DNA from: Wolfiporia cocos
Lineage: Eukaryota > Basidiomycota > Agaricomycetes > Polyporales > Phaeolaceae
Assembly: GCA_029448655.1 (NCBI GenBank)
Contig: JACCLO010000011.1
Location: forward strand, 1,178,001 to 1,242,000
Direction: 5' to 3'
DNA: 64,000 bases
Shown one piece after another: positions 1 through 10,839 of the stretch (the first letter of the stretch is position 1; the number at the start of each line of letters is the position of its first letter). The position numbers were made by a program, and so were the translations under genes. Under the pieces are notes generated by a model. The model was not told the origin of the DNA. It made no database searches and saw only the letters and a list, made by a program, of their open reading frames with translations.

Positions 1-37
1 GTGGTGTCGCGTGCTTTACTTACAACTTTCCTCCGAG

Positions 38-1785
38 ATGAGTGCCTTCTCTGCTCACACAACGTTAGGCATATACCGCCGCTCTTGCCCCAATGACACA
101 ATCCTCGGGAACAGCTTTCTGCAAGCCTACTGTTGCACGAGCAGTTGTTATGAGAGTGCTACCAGTGGCTTATGCCTGAACGAGTCGATTATTATATACT
201 ATAGCATATGTCAACAATTTCAATGTCCGAGTATCAGTCTTAACGACGGCTGCTACGGCGTTTGCCCTAATCCAGACATAGCGGGAATTGGTGTCCGCGT
301 AGCGTTCTACGCGCAAAGTCTGGTAAATGGTAAGTCAGGACTGATGTATCAACATGCGGAGCAGCGTTGAGATGACATACCTGCAGCTTTGATCGTTATC
401 TTTTCACCTGATGACGCGGCGTCAAGTGCATGGGCCAGCACTCTCCTTACGGGATCACTTGTCATTGCGGCGATAGCCCAGAAAGTCCAGCAGCCTCCGA
501 CCATCACATTACATCATGCCACATTGGTGCTCAAGTACGTAGGCTGCTGACCACCCGGAGCTTGCACAGTAACATACTCCGTTACAGTTATGCCACGCTG
601 TCTTGTATAAGCTCACTTGCGATAGCGCCACTTCTCCCTGTATGGCGCTCGACAGTGAGCGAACATCATCCGCCAGATCATAATCATACCGGCGACGACA
701 TTGCGATCGGCGGCACATCAACGCTTGACATTCCAGGCGTATATACCAGAGCACGACAAATGAGACAGAGAATCATCATCTCTGTTGCTCTACTGCTACA
801 GGTAAGCCAACGGGTAGGGCCGTAATAACTCTGAGATCAACACGTCACAGGTTTCGCTTCAATGGACGTGGGCCCTAATAATGTTCTTGTCTCCTGCATA
901 TCAGCAAACGGTCTGCAGTGGTGCCACCGCCCTAATCTTCTTCTTCGGCCAATTCTCCGCAAAGGAGATCAATGACGATAAATATTACGTTTGGGTGTTA
1001 TGGTTAATATTTGGCCTAGGAGCGACGCTCTTCTTGACTGTGGTGCTTGCTGTCTCCGGCCAAAGCAGAGCATACAGCGATTCATTGCATTCATCAAGAT
1101 CGTCGTCAAGTAGCAGGTCCCAACCACCGCTCAAGGAATTATTTGACGCAATAAGGACGTCTATTAAACTTCTACGCCAGCGCAGGCACCAGCTGATTCT
1201 CTTGGTGAACTTGGTCTCGCTGGGAATATGGGTGTCATACATTTTGAGTGCGTCTATTCCAGATTCTCTAGTGTTTCACAGGAATTACATTGTGGTATAT
1301 CGCAGTGTCGGAGATCCAGACTTGGGCAAACTGCATCTTTCCTGGAGAAAACGACTTTGGGACGTTTGGCCAGGTGTGTGGCGATATAGTTGACGATCTG
1401 CATCCCAGCTGAAGTATGTCCACAGATCACGGCACTGATACTGGCTTTTGCACCCGTGTGGGCCCTCGTGGCAGCTGTCCCCAAGGTCTGGAGAAGAGTC
1501 CGGAGAGCAGTGAGAACCTATAGAAGAACAAGGGAGTCGATAAGCAATTCGCCAGCTGCTATCGGACGTCCGGACAGTATGGCAATCGAATTAGATCCGC
1601 CAGACTCACTGCATCACTCCGTCGGTGATGTGCGCGAACGTCTCCGTCGTGGTCGGACAACCCCTGCTGGGCCTCGTGCAATCCCTATACACAAGAGTAC
1701 GCCCGTGTACGTATCTTCCCACACGGGACGTGGGAATGTTATGGAGTTAGGACCGCTTCTTGGCAGCGCACATTCTGCGGTATGA
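38..1785 (+). CDS. Multi-spanning membrane protein, function unknown
   Basis: I do not recognise a named family. Joining exons at about 38-329, 387-534, 588-801, 851-1247, 1282-1373 and 1426-1785 gives one frame of about 500 residues. Most introns are 48-57 nt with GT...AG ends; the one near 1240-1281 is unusually short and its splice sites are uncertain. The N-terminal third is Cys-rich (a Cys-Cys pair and several single Cys before residue 85) and holds the motif CPNPDIAGIGVR. Hydrophobic helices follow: around 'LLTGSLVIAAIAQ', 'LSCISSLAIAPLLPVW', 'WLIFGLGATLFLTVVLAV', 'LILLVNLVSLGIWVSYIL' and 'ITALILAFAPVWALVAAV'. The last helix is preceded by the Cys-containing loop CIFPGENDFGTFGQ, and a basic, Arg-rich tail ends the protein. 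This looks like a plasma- or organelle-membrane receptor-like or transport-like protein. The start is uncertain because the gene touches the left edge of the window. Confidence 0.6.
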
Positions 1786-4493
1786 ACAATCTGTTAGGTT
1801 ATCCCATGATTGATGCAGATGTACAGCATTGAAACCTGATAATACCGTAAAGGAATTGACCCGAACTGCGGTGGGAACCACTGGTACACCATAGTCTACA
1901 GCGATACTGACTCGAGCGCAGCCATAGATGTCGAAACGGATTGGGCAGCACATACCAGATGAGGCAGCGTAAAGGTGAGGCGAAACCGCTCTTGTGCATA
2001 TTCCAGACCCTTATCGCGAACACTTCTGTGCCTAGCCGCATCACAATCGAGATGTGGGCGCTGACGAACCTGGCACGCCATTGTATGTCTGGACTTACCG
2101 TGCTGCTTCAAGTGAAACACATCACCTATACTTGCTATGCACTTCCTTTCTTTCGGGCTGCCAATATAACCAAGTGGCGTTAGACCTGTAGAGAATACAT
2201 GCACATACTACATGCCACTGCACTGCAGTGCGTCTTGCCTGCAGGTGCCTTGCCGAGCCTTGCGGCGCATCAGCGCCAGGTCCACAGGGCTGCAAGGACG
2301 ACACACCAGTCGACGAGTCAGCGATTTCCTTGGCAGTCGGTCTCGAAAGTCAACATCCACATATCGGCGCTTGCATGGGACAATAACACTACACCTTGAA
2401 TCTAATGATTTCGTCAGGTCCGCTTGATGCACCAATGCTTCGCGGCTGATGGCCGGCCTTGTGCGATAATACCTCGTGATGCGACGAAGCTGAGCGTCAG
2501 CGCTTCAGCTCCAGCGCTTGAACATAATCTTCTTAAGAGTTTGCCTTCTCGAACCCCGAGATCCGGTTATGTTTGATATATATGCATCTGCCATACAATG
2601 AACTCGGTAAAATTCGGGGAGCGTCAACGGTATCGCACTGACAGCTCTCGTCTGTGTAGCAGCGACTGGCTCTATTTCATTATGTACTCGTTCTCGTTTC
2701 TCGTTGTGGAAATATGCGATCCGATGGGATCCACTGTGAGGTCTATATGAAGTAGTCACTGCTTCACCTGCGAGACGCCAGTGCTATACATGACATGCGC
2801 ACCACGAACCTTGGGATAACGGGTATGGACGACAACTTGCCGGGTGCATGAGCCACACTAGTCTTGGGTGCTAAGAGATATGTCACTGCACTCCGCCATA
2901 GCAGCGCCGCACTGGTGAATCACCGCAGATGAGGCCCGTTCATTTGGGTCCACGAGGCTCGGGGCTAACAGACTATCCGTCATTCGGGATAATCATTGGT
3001 CGTCCCCGCTCCAATATCAAGAAGCAAACGATGCGCTGCATCGCCTGTTTCACGAATGCGCAGTTTGCGCCACCGTAGATGCGTGGTTTACGGTGAGGAT
3101 AGCATTTGCCAGCCACATCATGCCGAATGTCATGCACCGCACTTACTGAGTTGGACTCATTATCTCCTCTATACATTACCACCTTCTTCGCCGAGATCTG
3201 CCATAACAAAGATAACGTCCAGGGATTGTGGCTGCCACTCGGATTAATAATTCTGCCGACGATGGCGGACCCAATTTAAATAGATCCTCCAATACAATAT
3301 ATAGTCCTTCTAACGTCAACCCCGATGGGCGGGCCATCACATATCTGTAATAGAAAGTTTGGTGCACGTTGTTAATTACCATCAGATCGAAGTTCAGATG
3401 ATGTGTTGCTTGGTGCGTCATGTTACCGGCGACCCTCCTTGTTCTCCGGAGGTTTCAGGGATTTGCGTTGTGGTACGGTGCTGAATCTGCAATCAGTCTT
3501 CAGGCTGTGATGCTCATGGCAGGATGTTGCTGCTGGATCTGGCGAGTAGTTTTCTATGTATAAGAGAGCGGTACGGATCAAAAACTGATGTACCACACTT
3601 GACGTCGCATCCAGTTCGATATCTCAGTTCTTGTAATCATTTTCAATAGCATTAGTGTGATAGACATGTATTAAGTTCTGCATCCGCATAGCCCAAGTGA
3701 GGTGCTTGTGCATCCCAGGTAGGGAATTGCCGCCAGTAGAGCACATGCTTGCGCGGCGGATTTAGATGTCATCTTGCAGCGAAAGTGGCTGTTATGGATC
3801 TAGGGGCTATATCGAGCGTGGAATCAGCTGGGCTGTGCAAGCAATTAATAAGTCTCGCCCATGTGCACAGCCAATTAAGCATTGAATATTGAGGCCTCGA
3901 GGCTTCTAGATCACGTTCATTGCTGGCTGTGGGCGCGCTGGGCATTCTGCAGACGATTAGGTATCCACTAACCGCACTGCTACGAGGCTATGAAGCATGG
4001 ATACGTGTCGAACTTGTCCACAGTAGTTAGCCGCCGCTGTGATATTGCTGGACGCTTAGAGTACCGTGATTGCCGAAGTGCAGTCACTCAATTCTGCTCA
4101 TAAAACTTGCAAACAAGAGTGAGTCCATTTCGGTGCTTATTGGTAAATGAAGTACTGACTGGATCACATGAACCACCCATCTGAGATACAGAACATTGAG
4201 TATATGTAATGTCGGACAGTTGGAAGTCAATCGCCGCGAACGCGCTGTTATGTACTCATTTAGTGCCAGCAAAACCAAAACCGTAGTTGGCAGCAGCTCT
4301 CGCAGCGCTCGACATGTGTAATAAAAACGAAACTTTAGATAACGTACCATGCCGTAAGATGGCCAGCATATGTATTTAAGCGCCCGGAGAGATAAACCCT
4401 AGAGGTCCCTCAGATTATCATGGTATGCAAAAAATCCATGCCTGTACAGCATCCAACCGGACGTGCTTCCCGCCCTAACGGTACGCGCGCCGG
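1786..4493. other. Gene-poor stretch
   Basis: Only short open frames (under about 105 codons) are present on either strand, and none shows a recognisable domain, a plausible exon chain or low-complexity coding bias. A short minus-strand frame near 3176-3421 reads like protein but could not be joined to neighbours. No repeats or RNA genes were seen. Confidence 0.4.
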
Positions 4494-5656
4494 CTACCTC
4501 TCAGAATACTCCGGCGGCACGTCCGTGGGTATGAGCGTCGCATGGTCAGAGGACGAGGCCTGCACCGCGCCCGTCGCGTCGAACCGCACGCCCGCGTCGG
4601 TGTGGTACGTCGTGGCCGGCGCGACCGACCGGATGCCGATCAGCTCCGCCTTGCTCAACGGCCGGCCATCCGCCGCGGCAGACGTCGACGAGCCCTCGCC
4701 CTGGCCCATGCTGCCGCCCGCGAGGTAGCTCGTCTCGCTCATGCTGTCCATCGTCGCACGCCGGCGCGTGGGCGGGCCCGCGGCGGAGTCGATCGAGCCT
4801 ACGGACTGGCGCGTGAACACGTCCGGCTCGTACGCCGCCGACGTCGGGTTGGAGTGCAGGGTGGCCAGGAACGGCCTTAGGTCTTGCGGCGCAGACGGTC
4901 TCAGAGCGGTGCGCTGCCCAGAACGGACGGAGACGCACCAGTGTCCATGTCCTCCGCGGAGCGGTAGTAATAAGGCCCACTCCGCCTCCGCCGCCTCCAC
5001 AGGAACCAGAGGGCCAGCGCCGCCGCGACGAGTATCGCCACGCCGCCCACGACGCCGCCGATGATCGCGCCTACCTCCGGGCCGGAGTGCGCTACGTCCT
5101 CCTCCGCGGCGAGCCCCGTGCCGGTCGGGAGCGAGGTCGTCATGTATGTCGGACTCGCGCCCGAGCCCGAGCCCGTCGAGACACTTGCGACGAGGATGTA
5201 GTCGATCAGCACAGGGTTTTGCGCGGTCGCGTTGTTGACGGTCATCGTGAGCGTGTGCTGTCCGTCGGAAAGCGCGGCGGAGATGTAGAAGATCTCATTG
5301 TCCGTTCGCGCGGTCGTGTTGGAAGGGGGCGTGTAGGTCGAGGCGGACGAGCCATCGATCGAGTAGGACGATGACGGGAGTATCGCACTGGAGTTTGCGG
5401 GGAGGATCGTGCCTACAACAGCCACTGCCGTCGCTAGTAGTGTGTAAGCGAGATGTCCTAATTTGAGAAAAGGTGCGTGATTACCGCTGAAATTGAAGGT
5501 GAAGGAGCAGCTGCTCGAGGAGCCGTCGCTCAGCGTCGAGTTCCAAACCGCCCAGTTGCCCGAGAGGCTGCTGTAGTGAATCCATGGTCCGGAGTAGTGT
5601 ACCGCACTGCTCCAGTCATCGTAGACAACGTAGGACTCGCCGAGCACCTCGGTCAT
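4494..5656 (-). CDS. Single-pass type I membrane protein with extracellular beta-rich domain
   Basis: The N-terminal half (about residues 1-175) is Ser/Thr/Asn-rich with a D-D-W-S-S...Y-S-G-P-W start and many N-glycosylation sequons. It resembles the extracellular domain of a large family of Agaricomycete surface proteins. A Gly/Ser-rich stalk follows, then one strong membrane helix (VGAIIGGVVGGVAILVAAA) flanked by a run of five Arg. The cytoplasmic tail contains PTRRRATMDSMSETSYLAGG and ends with PPEYSER. An intron of about 80 nt (GTAATC...TTGTAG) near 5404-5486 is open in frame. Around 4900-4930 the reading frame shifts between the juxtamembrane part and the tail, so either a short intron or an indel lies there. 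No convincing signal peptide is visible at the chosen Met; a first exon could lie upstream. Substrate or ligand is unknown. Confidence 0.6.
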
Positions 5657-5740
5657 CGTGAAGAACAGTTGCCAGCACCACGTCTGCAAGATAAGTTGGG
5701 TCCTCTGCTCGTTGTGTCGCGCTCTGAGATTCAAGGTCAA

Positions 5741-6571
5741 GGCACAAGGTCAAGGCAAGCTTGCGCTCGCCACACGGCTTGTGCAAAGGCTAACATATTA
5801 TAATAACCGGCCGCGGCTTGGGCGCTGCATCGCCGCGTGTTGCCTGGAGCGAGTTCGTCGCCGTAGAGAATGAGATAAGCGCTCAGCAAGGCTGGTCATC
5901 ATGTGTAAAATCTGGATGAACGTCTAGCTTCAGAGGCTAACGATGATTAGCGCTTTCACTCTTCCGAAATGTGCACAGAGTATCATGTTGAGCATACACC
6001 AACTTACAGAGGTGTTTGTGCAGTGGTTTGTCTTGAGAAATAAGGTGAGAATATGTCTGCAAAACAATAGAGATAAGAGCTGGGCTACACTTTGAACGCA
6101 ACGGTCACAGGTACAAAAAAATATTGTGCTTGTCAGCTGTCTGCAAAAGCATGTTGCAGAATTCTGAGTTATGGGGTAAGATAGTCTTTGAAGGCTACCT
6201 AGTACAGAATGTCACATTCTAATTATGCGTTGAGCTGATACTGAAACTAAAACGATCATACTTCATCCATATATTGCCATCATCAAGTGGTGTCATGGTA
6301 AGCCCTGATACAGTGCAGCAACTGAGCTAAGACTCTCAGGGAGTGAAGCTACTTGGATATGTCCACACTGGTCTGACCTGCAGCATCCCGTGACAGCAGA
6401 TATTCGCAGTTTCGCGACTCGCGCACATTATTAATAAGAGAACCAGGTAATAATGAGCGGTTATGTGCAGGGAAATACATGTTCGAGGTATGCGGTTTCC
6501 TGAGATAAAACGACGGAGTATAAAATCGGCCTTGTATTGTACGCCACGGCGATTACGGTCTTTCCGCTCCC
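5741..6571. other. Intergenic, no feature seen
   Basis: AT-richer spacer between the single-pass membrane protein and the 3' end of EB1. It probably holds the 5' region of the former and the 3' UTR of EB1. No repeats or RNA genes were recognised. Confidence 0.4.
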
Positions 6572-7574
6572 TCAGAACGTCTCCTCCTCGTCGAGGGCGG
6601 CCTGCTCTGGCACCTCGAAGCCATCCTGCGTGGTGGTCGGCCAGCACTTCACGAACCGAGACGGCACCGACTCACCTCGGTTGAGTACAAAATCTTCTGG
6701 ACGTCGCGCAACAAGGGGTCGTCCTTGCCCTCCGCTTCCAGCGCCTCCAGCTGTTGCTGCACAATGATTTCAATGTCGCGCAGCTGTAGCGATCGTCAGC
6801 CCTGGCTCATGACCGCGCACGGCCCGCATACGCGCCTTCGAGAAGTAGAAATCGCGCTCCTTCTCCAGCCCCTCCAGAGAGACCGACATTTCCTTCACCT
6901 GGGCCTGCAGGTTCTGCACAAGCTCGTTCGGCTGCGTCGACGTGGACCGATGACCGGTTATCGGCGTCCGCCCGCCAGCGCGCGACGCGGTCGTGGTACG
7001 CGACGAAGACGGTGCGAGTGGCGCGATCGAGCCAGGCGTGTCCGTGGGCGCACCCTTACGGCGCCCGACGGGATCGTAAGGGTGACCGCCATAGTTCGTG
7101 TCCCAAAATCGTTTGATCCACTGCAGGAATTCTAAATTGTCCCTGCGCAGGGAGCAGGTGGATCAGCGACCCGCGCGTCATCACGCCGGACTGCGACGTA
7201 CTGCATCTTGCATTTTACCAGCCTCTCTACCGGGATCGGCTGCATAGTCCGGCGCGTCAGCATCGTGTAGCTTTATTGAGCAACCTGACGCGCCTTGTCG
7301 ACCTTGTGCGCACGGAAGACGTTTTGGAGGACCTTGTAGTTGGCAAGGTACTCATATTCTTGCCTCGCGTTCATCTTCACGCGCGCCATCGGGATATCGC
7401 CTGTCCGCCGCTAGCATCGTCATCACGCTGCCGCCCAGACCAGCACCACTGACCGAAGACAGAGTCCATGATCTGACAGTATGCGGCGCCGGTCCCGCAC
7501 TGCTCGACCTTCGTGTAGTTGATCTGGAGGAGGTCATTGAGCCATGCAAGCAGCTCTGTCCGTGATTCGCCCAT
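6572..7574 (-). CDS. EB1/Bim1/Mal3 microtubule plus-end-binding protein
   Basis: Six exons (7574-7454, 7400-7294, 7239-7202, 7142-6836, 6783-6676, 6625-6572) join to exactly 245 codons, giving a 244-residue protein, the usual size for fungal EB1. The N-terminal calponin-homology domain starts MGESRTELLAWLN and continues with VEQCGTGAAYCQIMD, IPMARVKMNARQEYEYLANY and LEFLQWIKRFWDTN. A Ser/Thr/Pro/Arg linker follows. The C-terminal EB homology coiled coil contains LEKERDFYFSKLRDIEIIVQ. The tail is acidic and ends EEETF, the position where EB1 proteins carry an EEY/F motif that recruits CAP-Gly partners. EB1 autonomously tracks growing microtubule ends and recruits other tip proteins. Introns 2 (7240-7293) and 4 (6784-6835) start with GC rather than GT, both after AAG. 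Family assignment is very secure. Confidence 0.95.
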
Positions 7575-8097
7575 CGTGCAAGATCAGTTAGAAACAAAGA
7601 AAGTGAGCTTCGAAGCGTTAGGAGAGCAGCACGCAGTTACAGTGACTAGACGCCCGCTTCAACACCGGCTAGTCACGCGTCTGCCACCGCACCATCGCTA
7701 GCTGACAAGTGTTCGACCCGTCCTTAGCCTCTATCGCTTGACTTGATTTCTCTATTTCTGTCGATTCTTTGTTGCATGTGTAGCCGTTCAAACCTCTGTA
7801 TCTTGCATCTCTCATAAACAGCAACAGCGACTCTGCTGTGACGTGACGGTCACGCTACCGGTAACGTAGCCCTCCACAAGCCACAACCTGAGGCCACAAC
7901 CTACTAGACCACTGTCCTTTACTGTCCTCTGTCCTACCTGAAGGAATGGGCATAGAATCCCGGAGTGCGCAACCCTGGTGAGCTGTAACGCTTGCAAATT
8001 TGTCCATGATACTGAACACTCGTAGAATTGGACAACCACAGTCGCGAACGGGAGAGCATTCAACAGTGCGTGGCCAGATCAGCTAATCGCTGATTCC
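7575..8097. promoter_or_regulatory. Shared upstream region of EB1 and F-box gene
   Basis: These 523 nt separate two divergently transcribed genes, so both promoters should lie here. No clear TATA box or repeated motif stands out. Confidence 0.35.
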
Positions 8098-9237
8098 ATG
8101 TTTACATTTCAAAGGCCGTCACAATCACATCCAGGAGCTTACAACATGCACACTATCCCACCGGAAGTGTGCACGCAGATCGTCCACTATACGAACGAAT
8201 GCGCAGACCTGCTCGCGCTGACATGCACTTCAAAAGAGTTCCAATATGCCGCGGAAAAGAAGTTGTATACCTCTTTAGCCCCTCGTAACGCGCAGAACAC
8301 GTATCTGCTCTGTCAAGCCGTGGTCGCGCGCGATCACCGCGGCGCGTCTGTGCGGAGGTTCATCCTGTGGCTCCCGACACGCCAGGAGCTGCCCCTGCGC
8401 CTGTGGCAAGCCATACAGGACGCGTTGGTCACGATGATCAACCTCGAAGTCCTAATGCTGGACGACGCTAACTTCAGTAATACATGGGTGCTCAACTCGC
8501 CCGAGATAACGTTCCAACTGCTCGACGCGAACTTCTACATGCCGTGGGACGCGAACATGGTCGCGTTTCTCGAGACGCAGGACCGTCTACAGACACTACA
8601 TGTCGATGAAGTACTAGAGGATGGGCCTATATGCCCGCTCTCTGCAGGGAAGCTCCAGACGCTGCATATGTTCAGCGGGCCACTTGTGGCGATCTTGGAG
8701 CTACTCGCGAGCCCACTCACGCACGTGCAGCTGACCGTGGACGCGGAAGCCGCCCCCATTGTACCGAATATACTTGCTGAGATGGATCGAATCAAACCCC
8801 TGCGCAGCATCGCGTTCGTCAAACTTCCCGAGGCACAGACGCTGGAAGTCCTGCAGGTAATCTCAACATCGGCCTTCGCGACGAGGCTGAAGTACCTCGG
8901 CGTCCTCCCGTACCCGGTCAACGACGTAAGTGCCATCCGATTGTACCTCTGTGGCGCGCCGCTGAACCGCCACCAGCGGCACGAGGTGCATCGCCATCTG
9001 GTGCAGATGCGCGCGCTCGACACGATCGATTTGGACTGCACGCGGTGGGCGCCGACGCCGCACGACGTGTTCCAGCGGATGCTCGCGGCAGAGCTGCGCA
9101 CGTTCTGCCCGAACCTGCGGCGCGTCGGGTTCTGGTTCGCGTCGCTGCACTGCGTGTGGACGTGCATCGACGAGGACTGGGGGCACGTCCGCTGGCAGAA
9201 CAACGTTCACAGCGACATGCTCTGGCGGGAGGTGTGA
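8098..9237 (+). CDS. F-box-like protein, intronless
   Basis: This is a single uninterrupted frame of 379 codons. Residues about 17-55 (M-H-T-I-P-P-E-V-C-T-Q-I-V onward, with the LTCTSKEFQYAAEKKLY segment) have the shape of an N-terminal F-box: a Leu/Ile-Pro-Pro-Glu start, a hydrophobic helix and a terminal Leu-Tyr. The remainder is a leucine-rich body with no catalytic motif, as in the many expanded Agaricomycete F-box families. The expected role is a substrate adaptor for an SCF ubiquitin ligase; the substrate is unknown. A second in-frame Met at 8146 sits directly before the F-box and could be the real start. The gene is GC-richer toward its 3' half. Confidence 0.7.
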   Translation: MFTFQRPSQSHPGAYNMHTIPPEVCTQIVHYTNECADLLALTCTSKEFQYAAEKKLYTSLAPRNAQNTYLLCQAVVARDHRGASVRRFILWLPTRQELPLRLWQAIQDALVTMINLEVLMLDDANFSNTWVLNSPEITFQLLDANFYMPWDANMVAFLETQDRLQTLHVDEVLEDGPICPLSAGKLQTLHMFSGPLVAILELLASPLTHVQLTVDAEAAPIVPNILAEMDRIKPLRSIAFVKLPEAQTLEVLQVISTSAFATRLKYLGVLPYPVNDVSAIRLYLCGAPLNRHQRHEVHRHLVQMRALDTIDLDCTRWAPTPHDVFQRMLAAELRTFCPNLRRVGFWFASLHCVWTCIDEDWGHVRWQNNVHSDMLWREV

Positions 9238-9269
9238 CCCAAGCCCGTGCCTGGACGAAGGATTCTAAG

Positions 9270-10700
9270 GCGGTGCGGAGGTGGACGCGAAGGAGTACGG
9301 GGCGTGCTCGCCGATTCTAGTCTACAGACCGAGAGGAATATGACGACATCACAGTGCTTTGTTCGAGGCCTATGTATGTAGACTCATGTCCGCGTATTGA
9401 ATCGTACTGACCAACCAAAACTCCCGCACTGCCTGCTGTCCTACTCGCAGGCTCGCTTGTCAGAAAGCGCCTCGCGGCACCATTCCATCCTGGGACGGAC
9501 AATGGGATTGTGTTGCGGGAGACATTTTATCAGCAATATGAGCCGGCTAGAAGCGCGGTCTGGCCAATGTGAATGGGAGCTGGGGAGTGGCGGGCGGCTG
9601 TGGCCCACGCACTCTCTCTGTGGCCTCCCGGGATCAACTCCGCGCGGCGCTCACTGGCAGTTCGTATCTGTCGAATCTTCTCTTCACGCACGCAACGGGA
9701 CAAAGCAACCTGTGATACATGAGTGGCAGCCTCCGCTTAGGCCCTACTTTACCATATTAGGCGTAGAGCAAAGGTCCGCGAAGCTCGCGGGAGAGATACC
9801 ATCCTGCCGCTGCATTACTCTGCAATGCCTCCCTGTCCTCGCCATGCAGCATGGCCAGTGTGGCGTCGCCATAGGACGGTGGCCGGCCGCCCTCCAGTGC
9901 ATGACCATAACATATAAATACATGTCAGTCTGTCCCCCTACCCCATCAACCCACCTCCCTCTCTCTCATCCCTTCTCTCTTCCCTTCTGGGCCACAATGA
10001 GCACGCAGCCGACGCCGACGGAGAGCCCCGCGCAGTCTGCGCCACCGACGCCGTCCATCACTGCGCTCCCGAGCCTCGCCCACTCGCTCTCGTCATTCCC
10101 GTCGATGACATTCGTCACGAACGACATGGTCCACTATGGGATGTCGGGCCACTCCAAGAGCTTCAGCGAGACGAAGGTGTGTGGCCCAGTGGCATCACGT
10201 GCCTCCGACAGCCACTCACGGTCGTCTGTACTTTTAGCTGAACTCGGCGCTCCAGAAGACGAAGCAGAGACAGGTGTCAGGCCACAGCCAGGCGGTGCGT
10301 GCATTCTGTGGCCGTTTGCTGCGAGGTGCTGACGGTATTGGTCCCCAGACGAGCCCATTGTCTTCGCCGACGACACTTGCACAGGATCTTTCTGACGACG
10401 ATGACGATGAGCTTGGACTCATTATCATTCCCAAAAAGAAGCGGGTAAGCAGCCTTTGTAATGACTGTTTGTATCATCAGGACTTAGAAACCTGCAGGCC
10501 CACCGTGCCACTCATCAAACACAGCAACCCATGTCATCATGAATTTTGTTCTCACAAGCTTTATGACCTCACGCTCCTTCACTAAATGTAAGCCTCATGT
10601 TTCACAACGACATTACATATGTACAACAACTCCATGGATTGTATCGGATAGGGAAAAGTGCTAGTCAGTAGTCGTTACACATCATATACAGCATAATACG
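9270..10700 (+). repeat. Segmental duplication, copy 1 (small-gene locus)
   Basis: Upstream and coding sequence of the small acidic protein gene. The stretch from about 9270 matches 20187 onward (shared blocks such as GGGACAAAGCAACCTGTGAT). The stretch from about 9757 matches 16422 onward almost continuously through the gene and its 3' flank. Identity between copies 1 and 2 is visibly higher than with copy 3. Confidence 0.75.
9997..10542 (+). CDS. Small Ser/Pro-rich acidic protein, paralog 1
   Basis: Four exons (9997-10176, 10238-10294, 10349-10444, 10498-10542) encode about 125 residues. The protein starts MSTQPTPTESPAQ and has the segment SITALPSLAHSLSSFPS, a conserved VTNDMVHYGMSGHSK block, a Lys/Gln-rich stretch LQKTKQRQ, an acidic run (LSDDDDDELG) and a basic PKKKR that could act as a nuclear localisation signal. 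I know no function for this family. Compared with the other two copies, the terminal exon has lost the R-A-T-R-stop ending (His replaces the last Arg) and runs on for eight further residues. A pyrimidine-rich leader and a TATAAATA-like box near 9915-9920 precede the start. The convergent neighbour is a chitin synthase relic. Confidence 0.75.
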
Positions 10701-10839
10701 GGAAAGGAGGGTATAAGTGGGTTGATGCATTTAATACATCCATTGTTCAGCCAGCACGATGAAGTCTCTGGTGGCGGAGATGCTCTCAGGCGTCGACAGA
10801 TTGTCCGTCCGGATCTACGCAATAAGGAATAGCAATACC

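Noticed and set aside
1248..1281. A 34-nt intron as evidence of ultra-short introns
   Set aside because: Other acceptors give slightly longer introns in an acceptable frame, and all other introns in the window are 45 nt or longer.
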